In this document: positions 1 through 8,721 of the stretch, piece after piece
Numbering within the stretch: the first letter of the stretch is position 1
Layout of the letters: every line of letters begins with the position of its first letter
Assembly (NCBI GenBank): GCA_033557675.1
Contig: JAWQRM010000260.1
Coordinates: 1-25,474 of the forward strand
Direction: 5' to 3'
Length of the DNA: 25,474 nt
Source of the DNA: Coptodactyla brooksi
Lineage: Eukaryota > Arthropoda > Insecta > Coleoptera > Scarabaeidae
Position numbers and translations under genes: made by a program
Notes under the pieces: generated by a model
The model's input: the letters and a program-made list of their open reading frames with translations, nothing else
Told to the model about the DNA's origin: nothing
Databases searched by the model: none

Positions 1-101
1 GTCTGCATTTTTAAAATCGGATACGTATATTTACGTGAATAGCGCTGCCTCGGCGCTTTTCTAAAACGTATTTTTACGTGCATAGCAGCGAAAGGGTTAA
101 A
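1..101 (+). mobile_element. possible piggyBac-like end
   Basis: Ends AGCAGCGAAAGGG/TTAA at 98-101. Read on the minus strand it starts TTAACCCTTTCGCTGC, which fits a piggyBac-like terminus. A subterminal motif occurs twice: ACGTATATTTACGTGAATAGC near 22 and ACGTATTTTTACGTGCATAGC near 66. The rest lies left of the window, so its class rests on the terminus alone. It is not the same family as the end at 16773. Confidence 0.45.
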
Positions 102-176
102 ATAAAATAATTCTAATATTTAAAAATAAAACTGAATGAAAAATTCCTCCTAATTTAAACATACCTCGTATTTCGC

Positions 177-199
177 CACACACATACACACACACACAC
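177..199. repeat. CA microsatellite
   Basis: CA dinucleotide run with one interruption (CATACA). Confidence 0.95.
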
Positions 200-859
200 G
201 AGTTAAATTTAATTAAAGTTATTGTGATGTTTCAATGATATCTTACCACCTTTGATAAAATCGAAATTCTCAGTGTGCAGTTTCGAAGAATATTCTATGC
301 AACCAACAATAAAAGAAGAGGAAAACTCATAATTAATGAAAAAATGAGTCTTGGGATAACTAAGAAATTTAAATAACATTTTTCCCAAAATGTACATAAT
401 GAAAGATGGGTAATAGATCCGTCTTTTCTGTCTGATTCGGTTGTGGAAAATTTGTTAGTACACGGAAAAGAGATGAAATTATTGATCTTATGAAATTATT
501 TATTGGTTTAAAAAGGACATATTCATAAATTGTTGGTTGAAAAACAGACTTAAATATGAAACACTTTAGACAAAGTATTATTACTTTTATTGCCTTTTAG
601 CACATCATATTTATTCGAAAATGGTGATGTACATATAGGATATGTAAATCATCATTTAGCAGTATAATAACTTGACTCAGATTAACCTGAAACAATGATA
701 TATTAATGCCCAAAATACCAAAATTTATAAGAAAATACTTATTTAACAATTAATACGTAAATGTAATGTTTGGTTATGTAATCTTTTACTTTTGCTTACG
801 GTTTTAAGTAAGAAATATCAATTTATGAACTTCAGGCGATCAGAAAACAACTGAATAGT

Positions 860-1260
860 GGTACATGAATTTTTAATAGATCATGTCGAATGGTACAGCT
901 TTTAAAAAATTTAAGATTTGCTGATATAGAGGATATAAAGGAAATTTTTTTATTGAGAAGATTATTTTATTCTACATAAGCAATATCAAAATGTAATACA
1001 CAAAACATAACATGAGAATAAGGAATGTATTAAAGATCAATGGGAAGACATCCAAAAAGCAATCGAAAAACTATTAAGGGAAGGGATAACAAGGCAAATA
1101 ATCGGGTGGTTTGATAAAGAATGTAAAGTAATGGTGATACATGAGGTTTTAATAAGTCATGTTGTACAGCACAGTTTTCCAAAAATTTCAGAACTGCGCA
1201 TTTAGAGCATATGAAGGAAATTTCTGCAATGAGATGATGACGATCCTTTGTGGTAGACTA
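860..1260. repeat. diverged direct repeat of about 120 bases
   Basis: GGTACATGAATTTTTAATAG, then ATCATGTCG...CAGCTTTTAAAAAATTTAAGA (about 860-985) recurs as GATACATGAGGTTTTAATAA, then GTCATGTTGTACAGCACAGTTTTCCAAAAATTTCAGA (about 1135-1260). Both continue into a GATATAAAGGAAATTT/CATATGAAGGAAATTT segment. The copies are about 275 bases apart. Confidence 0.6.
1029..1205 (+). other. LINE-like coding scrap (weak)
   Basis: An open frame from 1029 to a stop at 1203-1205 reads IKDQWEDIQKAIEKLLREGI, then GWFDKECK. The W...I...I and WFDxEC words resemble the linker between endonuclease and reverse transcriptase in some non-LTR retrotransposons. No catalytic motif is present, so this may be chance. Confidence 0.22.
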
Positions 1261-1574
1261 ATAACACAAACCTGCGATGGTTGTATTTTTTAAATTGTTT
1301 TTATTGATTCTTATGTATTTTTTAGTGCTGAATCCGAAAATAAAATTCATTCTTTGCCATCACGTAAGGATAAAATGTTTCTTTCTTATAATTTACTCCT
1401 TTTTATTGCTTGTACTAAATATTCTTATAGCAAAACAATTGGAGAGGCTGATGGCAGTTTTATAATAGAAATTGTTATATAAATGACTATAAATCCGAGC
1501 ACATATAAATTTGTCACATTAAATAAAAGAGGATGTCTTTACCTTTTCTGACATTAGACATTTTGGGAAACACA

Positions 1575-1665
1575 TGGTAGCTGGTGAACCTTTGAAAACG
1601 TAGTAACCAAGCTTTTGGGCAATAGGAAGTATTCACTCATTTACATTTGGACCATTTTTCTCAAA
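1575..1665 (+). pseudogene. second, shorter relic of the same repeat ORF
   Basis: ACGTAGTAACCAAGCTTTTG, then GGCAATAGGAAG parallels the VVTKFLGN segment at 6239. TTTACATTTGGACCATTTTTC near 1639 parallels the HLDHF segment at 6350. The intervening part is deleted. Confidence 0.5.
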
Positions 1666-2419
1666 ATAATTCATAAAAAAGGAGGCCACGTATTTTGCGA
1701 TATGTACAGCGGTATAAACTGATGTTAATTTTTTTATTAACATATTCCATCGCATTTTATTATCAGCTTGTTAAGGTACTTTAAGTAGGATGAAGATTAG
1801 AATTATAGATTTTATGTGTACATAGGGACAGATAGAAAGACAGGTACATTTTAGCGCCCCTGTACATACAACAAAGTATTTTTGTGTATAATGTAACATC
1901 AAATACATGAATGTCGATAGACCTTTCCGTACCAGGCTACCGCCAGACATGCAACGACCTACGTACTATCCTTCGCAAAAACGAAAGCACCACGACTTCA
2001 ATATCTCAATAGTCAAACAAACAACTCGCGATTTGTACACTAGAAATCGAGCACTCGACTTTTAAACGATCAGTCAATCGACCGTTGACCAACTTCGCTG
2101 CGAACGTACTAAATGCGAAAATCTCTCGACAGCCCAATATTCGCAAAACTGTTCAGAAAATTCCAAAACGACCAAACAAACGAAATTTAACGATTCCCGT
2201 TAAACGAGAAACGCAAGCAAACGCAGAAGTTTAGTGTAGATGTTTCTTTGTCACGAGAAGCAAGCTTTCCACCGAGAGATGCGTTCTAACCTCAATTTGG
2301 TGACAGCTGTCAAGGAATATTTGAAGTTGGCAACGCAAAAATCCCCAACTAATAAAGTTCAATTTAAAATTTAAGAGCTCAAATTCCATTTTATCGAAAA
2401 AAGAAAAAGAGGAACTTAC

Positions 2420-2536
2420 CCCGTCTGGTTTAAGTCTAATGTCTTTTCCTGCGGCTGCCAGGAGTGCCCGAAGGATAGCTGTTGCAGTCCCGGTTTGCCT
2501 GGATGCCACCAAATGTACGGGGGTTTGTTGTCTTGA
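2420..2536 (-). CDS. nompC: nompC exon 4, third ankyrin repeat (last exon in window)
   Basis: A 117-base, 39-codon exon with the words QQTPVHLVASRQTGTATAIL, LLAAAGKDIRL and KPDG. These match the third ankyrin repeat of NOMPC, which carries a longer loop than usual (GTATAILRALLAAAGKDI). On the minus strand the acceptor is CTTTCGTTTTCAG/TCAAGA after a pyrimidine-rich tract, and the donor is GACGGG/GTAAGT. Both ends are phase 0. In Drosophila the next residues are about RGKIPLLLAVE; no such exon occurs between 2419 and 1, so the rest of the gene (most of 29 ankyrin repeats and the six-helix pore) lies left of the window. The ORF around this exon includes intron translation at both ends, which should be ignored. 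Confidence 0.93.
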
Positions 2537-2746
2537 CTGAAAACGAAAGAGAATCCTGCTGAAAAGCCTAAACAATCACGTTAGAGCAGCTTTCTTGGTG
2601 TCTTAATATCCTAAAGTGTGTTATGGAGTTATGAGTCAACACTTCGCGTTGCCTCGGCAACTAAAAATGATCTCTCGCCTTGGTTTAGTTGCGTGTTAAT
2701 GGGAAATGTTCACGAGGAAAGTTTACGCTGTTTCAAGATAACTTAC
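2537..2746 (-). other. nompC intron 3
   Basis: A 210-base intron between ankyrin exons 3 and 4, GTAAGT to TTTTCAG on the minus strand. It is the only short intron of the gene in this window and has no transposon insertion. Confidence 0.85.
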
Positions 2747-2848
2747 CCCTCCTGTAGAGTATGGGTCGACACCCCGTTTGGATAGGAGTAATTTGACAAC
2801 GTCTTCTCTTGAATACATTGCTGAGATGTGAAGGACATTGTAGTTATC
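2747..2848 (-). CDS. nompC: nompC exon 3, second ankyrin repeat
   Basis: A 102-base, 34-codon exon too short for simple ORF calling. It translates as one ankyrin repeat: DNYNVLHISAMYSREDVV, then KLLLSKRGVDPYSTGG. This is almost identical to the second NOMPC repeat of Drosophila (DNYNVLHIAAMYSREDVV, then KLLLTKRGVDPFSTGG, from memory). On the minus strand the acceptor is CAATTTTCAG/GATAAC and the donor is GGAGGG/GTAAGT, both phase 0. It is 210 bases from exon 4 and about 5.5 kb from exon 2. The strong conservation in a decayed intron shows that the gene is under constraint and not a pseudogene. Confidence 0.93.
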
Positions 2849-3083
2849 CTGAAAATTGACGAATTAACAACTTGAAGAAGAATGGAAACAATAAACTACA
2901 ACTAATTTTCTTTATGATCAAGAAATATGGTTGAAATGGTATGAGAGTGAATATCCATATTTCTGAACTTATTTACATTCAGTAAAGCATCACTATTTGG
3001 ATTGGTTAATAATAATAATATTTGCATGTTACTGTCATAAAATACTTAATTCTGTCAGATAAATTATCTGACTAGTCTTATGA

Positions 3084-3150
3084 AACATGGTGAATCAAAA
3101 ACAGCATTTTCGGCACATTTTACTTTTTTATCACAAAATACTGAATAAGC
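3084..3150 (+). mobile_element. short mariner 5' scrap
   Basis: GAAACATGGTGAATCAAAAA, then CAGCATTTTCGGCACATTTT, is the transposase start region (MVNQKQHFRHILLFYH) of the same mariner subfamily as the copies at 7524 and 14792. No ends are seen. Most of the element is gone. Confidence 0.75.
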
Positions 3151-3617
3151 AAAAAAATGAAAAAATCAACATAACTGTGTATATTGTATTCTGGTAAATA
3201 ATACTTTGTCTGAAGACAACTATGAATCTGATATTACATCACCAAATTAGCAGAACAGAATAATGTAATAGAATTAGATAGGAAAAGTGATTTTGAAGAA
3301 GGGTGGTAAATCCGTTATTTCCCTGGCTGGATAGTGTTTTTATTTAGACTTAGTTGCTCCTCAAACCAATTTATATCACCATCAGATGGAAAAAGTTTAT
3401 AAAAACTGTCCTAAAAGTTTACCATGGACGAAATATACCACTAAGGATATAAATAATATACTTCCTAAAACTACGAACAGAATGTAGTTTATGTAAATCC
3501 TTAAGTTGAATTATCTTAGTGAAAATTCACAAGGCACATTCAATGAAGAAAGACTTTATAAAATTAGGTCTCTTTTTGATTAGTTTGTTCCAAGATTTCA
3601 ATATTTGCATGTACATA

Positions 3618-4517
3618 CACAGTATGAAAATTAAATAACGAGAATTTTAATTTAAATTATAGAACACGTAGCGCCATCTATCGAACATATGTAGTCACCT
3701 CTTTCGAACGCAAGAGCAAATATTAAATTTTGTACTAAACTGGTAAAAAATGTGCTGAGACTTACGAATTGATGAAAAAAGTGTATGCTAATGATTTTAT
3801 GTCTAAAACAAGAGTTTATGAGTGGTCCAATCGTTTTAAAAATGATCGTGAAGATTTAAATGATGATGGAAAACCTGGTCGTCCAGAAAGTAAAAATTGT
3901 GCTGAATTGATAGAAACTTTACTATGAGAATGTTGGCTAAAGAACTAAAACAAATAGAGAAACTGTTCATCACATTTTGATTTAAGATTTTTGAAAAAGA
4001 AAAGTTTGTGCACTTTTGTGTGTCAAGATCTCAATCTTAAGATTTTCTTTATTCGACCATAACTGGTGATGAAACATGGTGTTTTGAATATGATCCAGAA
4101 ACTAAACGTCAATCTGCAGAATGGTCGAAGAGTCGAAAGACGAGCGAAAACAAAAAGAAATGCGTTTTCAGAAGGGTTTGTTTGTTTGGAATTGTACTTG
4201 TTATATCTGAATATCCAGCAGGAAAACAGATGTCTTTATTGCATGATAATGCACCACCACATAAGGCGTTAAAAGTTCGTAAATTTTTTACTTTTCTTTT
4301 CCCCAAATGGACAATTGTGATGAAAGGAACTGTGACTCATGTACTAAAGGCCATTCCTAAAAATGGCACACAAAAGTCTATGGATGCATTGGTTTATCGT
4401 GACAAAAACTGTATTAAGTTAAATGAAACCTTTGTATAAAGAGTAACTTTTAAACATAATTCAATAGTTGTTTTTTTGTAAATCTAAAAATTCTCGTTAT
4501 TTAATTGTCATACTGTG
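3618..4517 (+). mobile_element. mariner-family transposon, 900 bp, both ends present, defective
   Basis: Both ends carry a terminal inverted repeat of about 28 bases starting CACAGTATGA. The element is flanked by TA at 3616-3617 and 4518-4519, the target duplication of Tc1/mariner elements. The left and right repeats differ at only a few positions over the outer 30 bases. Full-length mariners are usually about 1.3 kb, so roughly 400 bases are missing. It is inserted in nompC intron 2, opposite to the gene. Confidence 0.92.
3755..4439 (+). pseudogene. mariner transposase remnant (broken)
   Basis: Mariner transposase translation in pieces. The helix-turn-helix part is at about 3755-3925 (AETYELMKKVYANDFMSKTR, VYEWSNRF, REDLNDDGKPGRP) and ends at a stop. 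The catalytic part resumes near 4056 with TGDETWCFEYDPETKRQS, which holds the first catalytic Asp. LLHDNAPPH near 4237 holds the second. The segment carrying the third Asp is deleted: the reading passes from VRKFF straight into FLFPKW. The C-terminus (VTHVLKAIPKNGTQKSMDAL) survives to a stop at 4439. Stops, frameshifts and deletions make it inactive, so the copy could move only in trans. Confidence 0.88.
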
Positions 4518-4619
4518 TAAGCAGAAGTTATCTCTGAATGTGGCAATTATACCATAAAGAATACATATCAAGATAATTGTGCATGCATATCAACATTCGT
4601 ATCAAGATACTTATTACAA

Positions 4620-4890
4620 CCGTCAATTAGATAGTTGTCATGATAATTTAAGGTTAAACCTGTCAGTTTGACAGTTGAATATCAGTTTGACATTTGAATA
4701 TCATTTGACATTTGAGATGGCAACTTAACAGTTGTTATGGCAATTGATACTTGAAATTCCAATTATACGGTGTCGTGACAATTTGACAATTATCATGGCA
4801 ACTTGACGTTTAAAATGACAATTTGAGTTGTGATGACAATTTGATAGCTATCAAGGCATTTTGACGTTTAGGATGTCAACAAATTCAAGC
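4620..4890. repeat. degenerate TTTGACA minisatellite
   Basis: About a dozen degenerate copies of TTTGACA-TT, TTGACAATTATCATGGCAAC and related words (for example near 4676, 4687, 4703, 4776, 4801 and 4853), spaced roughly 15-27 bases. The words TGACA, GGCAACTT and GACGTTTA recur on the same strand. It lies just outside the mariner at 3618-4517. Confidence 0.65.
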
Positions 4891-5563
4891 AACTTACTGA
4901 TCGTCAAGGATAATCCAAGATCATGCACCAAGTACAAACTACAGTATACACATGTTTCAAAGCAAATTGAAAATTGAAGTTGCTTAAGAGTTTCAGCTTC
5001 TTAAGCAGTTTCTTAAAATTCAGATTGTGAATTTTACACGCGATTGCTTTATTATTATTACTTTATATTTGCAAAACCTGTTGTGTACCATTGCACGTAG
5101 TCGGACTACTGTATAGTTTATCATACTAAAAATTACAATTGTTTTAAAATTAAGTTGTCTAGATGGTATGTGCTAAATTTTATGCTAACTCACTATGTGT
5201 AATTAAAGTTTGTTCATATTATTTCATTGTCATGTTCATATGCAAAATGGTAGCTGGTTACAGGACATAGTTTCTATATAAATTTCCAGACAATAAATTT
5301 TTTTGTTTTCGAGGAAGATCAATAATTAGATTCATTTTTGTTTTGAAAAAACAAAAATAACTTTTTTCCCCCCAAGAACATTGTCATTATTTGTGGTATT
5401 GTATTAGTGAATATATCCGTGAACAACAAAATAGTCTTTTTTAAGTGAGTCTGCATCGAAACGAAATATGCAGCTTTCTAACTAAAAATACGTGCTATTC
5501 TGAACTATGTATGGACCATATTATAAGAGTATAATTTTCCCAATACAATATGGTAATTAATGC

Positions 5564-5603
5564 AGGCTGTGTATTCTGCAGAATCCTAGGCTGTGTATTC
5601 TGC
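5564..5603. repeat. 24-base tandem duplication
   Basis: AGGCTGTGTATTCTGC occurs at 5564-5579 and again at 5588-5603. Confidence 0.9.
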
Positions 5604-6132
5604 CTACTCTAAAACCAAACTGTTGGTCTACAAACTACTTTATAGATTGGAAATATAAATTGGCTTATCATGTAAGATTTTTAAAATAACTTAATTTTAA
5701 AAACTCCTTGATATTATTGGTAAGGGGTTTATTGGCCTATAATTAGCTGGGTTGTGTTGAGTTAACTTTGCCTTCTCTGAAAATTGGTGTGATGTGGGTA
5801 ATTTTAAGATTGTCTAAAAAAAGGCACCGAAAAAAATTTAAAGCAAAACATTCCTCAAATGTTTCTCCTAATACATTGTGTACATTGCTTTATTCTTTGT
5901 CATAATGGTTTAATATCTTCATATTGGGTTGGCAAATAAGACTATTATCACCAGCATAGGTTATCCCATTCAAAGATTGGAAAACCTTTCTGCAGCGACT
6001 GCTTCGACAGCGACAACTACGTTCGGTGAAAAAGTAGAATGGGGCAAAATATCTTAGCCAAAACTTTTGCAATAGAACCAAAAAAATTTTCCTTCCACCT
6101 CTCTTCCACCTTCTTATCAGCCAACAAACTAA

Positions 6133-6498
6133 AAGAGTGGTATCTTTACTGGTCCTGGCATTAGAAAACCTCTCAAAGATGGTAATTTTGAGAAACAAAT
6201 GGAAGTTGCGGAAAAAGAAGCCTGGGGAGCTTTTAAACTCGTAGTGACCAAGTTTTTGGGTAATAGCATCAAATCAATCGTTGAGAACTTGCTGCAGAAG
6301 TACAAAAACTTAGGTCGTCCCATGAGTTTAAAGGTTTAAGTTCTTAAATTTACATTTGGACCATTTTCTTCAAAATCTGGGTGCTGTCAGCGAAGAGATG
6401 GGTGAGAGATTTCATCAGAACATCAAAGATATGAAAAGGAACCGAGATGAACCCCATAGAAATCTTAAAAGGAAAAACGTGTGGCAGAAATTTTAAGG
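6133..6498 (+). pseudogene. relic of a repeat-borne arthropod ORF of unknown function
   Basis: An open stretch from 6133 to a stop at 6340 reads KSGIFTGPGIRKPLKDGNFE, then AEKEAWGAFKLVVTKFLGN and PMSLKV. In another frame from 6350 it continues HLDHFLQNLGAVSEEMGERF, then HQNIKDMKRN. I recognise this as an ORF that recurs in many copies in arthropod genomes (consensus words IFxGPQIR, FLGN, MSLKxHFLxSHLDFFPENLG and GERFHQDI), usually left as uncharacterised protein. I cannot name its transposon class. The upstream part (about 5930-6130) may be more of the same, badly decayed. Two in-frame breaks make it a pseudogene. Confidence 0.6.
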
Positions 6499-7738
6499 CT
6501 AAATATAAGGAACACAAAATCTTATATAAATAACAAACTTGACTCCAATTATGCTGACCATCTACACGGGAATTCCCACCTACCTGGAAGTATAGAACAA
6601 ATAATGGTTTATTTTTATTTCTACCATCTTTCTGTTTACATTTTGTTGTATTAGTGGATTGAATATTTTTGTCTAAAATATGTTAAGGTCCATTTAGCCT
6701 AGTTCTATATAAATAAATAGCCAAAGGCATATTTTTTCGCCGAAATACTGTTTTTTCTTTGGCGACTTCGTACTCAGGATATTGCAGCCATAAAGCTGGT
6801 CTGGATACTGCAGCCATAAACATAACTTTAGTAATAAGTGATTCAATTTTGAACGTTCGCTCGAGATATTTTTCACACGGAGTGACGTTGGTCATTGCTT
6901 AAATAGAACCATTTTTCATTTTTATGTACTTACATTGTAATGTAGAGCTTCAAAGTATCCAAAATTGTAGCTTGATGATTAAGAGGGATACCTTTAATTT
7001 TGTTGATATGGTACATCTTCATAAATATTTCCTTCATTGCACTGCTTTTTAGCTTTTTGTCAAATTATAGAAATAAAATTTTCAAGATCCTACCTTAATG
7101 TATTCCTGGACATAATTCGCTTTATTAATACATAGCAATCCCGCTTGCTTTCGTGTTAAATTTGCCACGCAAAACTATAAACAACTATTTTCAAACAATC
7201 CTAGAAGTCTGCACAATATCACGTGTGGATCTGCACGCAACTTTCTCCGTAAAGTTGGGGGAAAAGCCCAACTTAATGCTAATGGCAGTTCGATAATTCT
7301 GAGAAATGTACTGTAGTTCAAGGATATAGTGGTCAACATTTATTTGTAAATTACGATCAAAGTCGCAAGAGAACCTAATATAATAAACTTTAGAACCATT
7401 TAATTTATACCATGGGAACATTTTTTTTTTAATACAGTTTTGTATTAAAAAAATTTGTAGTACATCCAAAATAATTTAAAAAAATCATGTAAGTTCCATT
7501 AAGTTCCATATGACTGAAATATATTGGGTTGTTCTTCAGCCAACTTCATTCAAAACCGTACATGCATTATACATTCTGACAGCTGACATTGCAAAGTTTA
7601 TGTGTGAAAGTATTTTGTTCGGTTCTGTGCAGTTGTTTTCTTTTTGTGTCTTACGAAACATGGAAAATCAAAAACAGCATTTTCGGCACATTTTGCTTTT
7701 TTATTACAGAAAAAAGAATGCCAGCGTCAAAACTGGTT

Positions 7739-7845
7739 TGCAAAATTGTTTACAAAAGTTTGCAAAATTTTTTGAAAAAGATTGCAAAATTTTTTACAAA
7801 AGTTTGCAAAATATTTTGCAACTTTGCAAAATTTTTGGGAGCTCT
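7739..7845 (+). repeat. 22-base minisatellite inside mariner relic
   Basis: TTGCAAAATTTTTT-ACAAAAGT-like units begin at 7739, 7761, 7783, 7805 and 7825, with spacings 22, 22, 22 and 20. The founder is the mariner segment encoding WFAKF. The period is not a multiple of three, so the expansion arose after coding function was lost. Confidence 0.85.
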
Positions 7846-7871
7846 TTTCAATTTTTTTTGAATGTACTACC

Positions 7872-7893
7872 ATATATATATATATATATATAT
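7872..7893. repeat. TA microsatellite
   Basis: Eleven AT dinucleotides within the mariner relic. Confidence 0.95.
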
Positions 7894-8345
7894 CATATTC
7901 TCCAGATTTTCCGATTATTACTTGTTTCTAAACATTCTTTTTTGGACGGCAAAACTTAAAACTTAAAACCAACTATATTTTAAAGTTTTTCCCTAGTAAT
8001 TTCTCATTTCAAACCAATATTTTCGAAATTCCCTGTGCAATATATCTTATAAGTACATCAAATTTGATTTTATTTTACTTATAAGACCTACAGTTCGTTG
8101 TATAGTCAAATTTGATTTAATAACTTGTTACTTTTCCCGATTATAACGTTCCATTATGCTTCGATCACGCAAATGGGCTTTGAATTTTAATTCAACAATA
8201 GGAAATTGATCAGAGAGCCACCCGCCGAAATTGGGTAATCAGGATAAAATGCGGGGTGCGGCGTACACCCCCGATACTAATGGATTGCGGTTCGATGATG
8301 TGATTTATGTGGCGAAATTTGCAAACACGTAGCTTCGTCGCTTAC

Positions 8346-8447
8346 GTTGTTCCTGGCGCCGACGTCGGATCCCAGGTCTACCAGCTTGTCGAGGAGTGAG
8401 GTCCTGTTGTCTTTGACGGCGTACATTAGGGGGGTCATCCCCGTCGC
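8346..8447 (-). CDS. nompC: nompC exon 2, first ankyrin repeat
   Basis: A 102-base, 34-codon exon encoding one ankyrin repeat, with TGMTPLMYA in the first helix, LLDKLVDLGSDV in the second and GARNN closing. The first repeat of Drosophila NOMPC has nearly the same TGMTPLMYA and GADVGARNN words. Read on the minus strand, the acceptor is TTTGTTTCCAG/GCG, with a consensus branch point TACTAAC at 8470-8476. The donor is AACAAC/GTAAGC. Both junctions are phase 0, so the exon joins exon 1 (ending ADQ) and exon 3 (starting DNYN) in frame. The NOMPC ankyrin stack tethers the channel to microtubules and gates it. The ORF appears to extend both ways, but the extra residues are intronic. Confidence 0.92.
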
Positions 8448-8721
8448 CTGGAAACAAAGATTCCTGTACGTTAGTATCGAACAAACTTTGGTGCCACGTG
8501 CTTCTTCCTGGTGACACAGTTTTTGAGCACAGTTATTGCATTGTGTCACCATAAAGTTGCCTATAACAATCGAACAGCAAATCGTTTTTTTTTTCGTAAG
8601 CAGAAATTAACCAATTTATAATAGAATTTGAAAATCACATGCAAATGAACACCAAAGGTATCGTAGGAGAAATAATTTTTAAAATGAAGGCCAAAAAACA
8701 AAAGAAAACAAGTTTAACACT

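Larger units (their letters stand above)
1..2419. other. nompC intron 4 (open at the left edge) with repeats
   Basis: Noncoding sequence after the nompC exon 4 donor. It contains a piggyBac-like end (1-101), a CA microsatellite (177-199), a diverged direct repeat (about 860-985 and 1131-1260) overlapping a LINE-like scrap, and a fragment of the arthropod repeat ORF (about 1575-1665). Bases 1700-2230 have fewer repeats; 1920-2220 is richer in CpG, but I see no exon there. The ORFs at 209-397 and 1277-1465 are AT-rich, lack splice support and resemble no family I know. Confidence 0.8.
7524..7955 (+). mobile_element. mariner relic with internal repeat expansion
   Basis: Begins TTGGGTTGTTC after a TA at 7522-7523 and shares its leader with the copy at 14792 (CAACTTCATTC, then GCATTGCAAAGTTTATGTGT). 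Relative to that copy about 50 bases of the end are deleted just inside the terminus. The transposase start MENQKQHFRHILLFYYRK at 7661 is that of a mariner subfamily distinct from the element at 3618. After QNWFAKF the sequence dissolves into period-22 repeats (7739-7845), then a TA run, then a C-terminal scrap (TATTCTCCAGATTTT, then TTGGACGGCAAAA) that corresponds to the YSPD...DGK region. The right end is missing. Confidence 0.82.
2849..8345 (-). other. nompC intron 2 (about 5.5 kb) with mobile elements
   Basis: Runs from GTAAGC at 8345 to CAG at 2849 on the minus strand. Between the listed elements (mariner relics at 3084-3150, 3618-4517 and 7524-7955; minisatellite at 4620-4890; repeat-ORF relic at about 6133-6498) there are stretches with no assignable content: 3150-3615, 4900-5880 except for a 24-base duplication, 6500-7520 and 7960-8345. 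The minus-strand ORF at 7191-7469 (92 codons) matches no family I can name. Confidence 0.8.

Noticed and set aside
7191..7469. 92-codon minus-strand ORF
   Set aside because: No recognisable domain and no splice support in nompC.
8305..8517. Alternative-frame minus-strand ORF over nompC exon 2
   Set aside because: Basic, Gln-rich reading of the ankyrin exon in the wrong frame.
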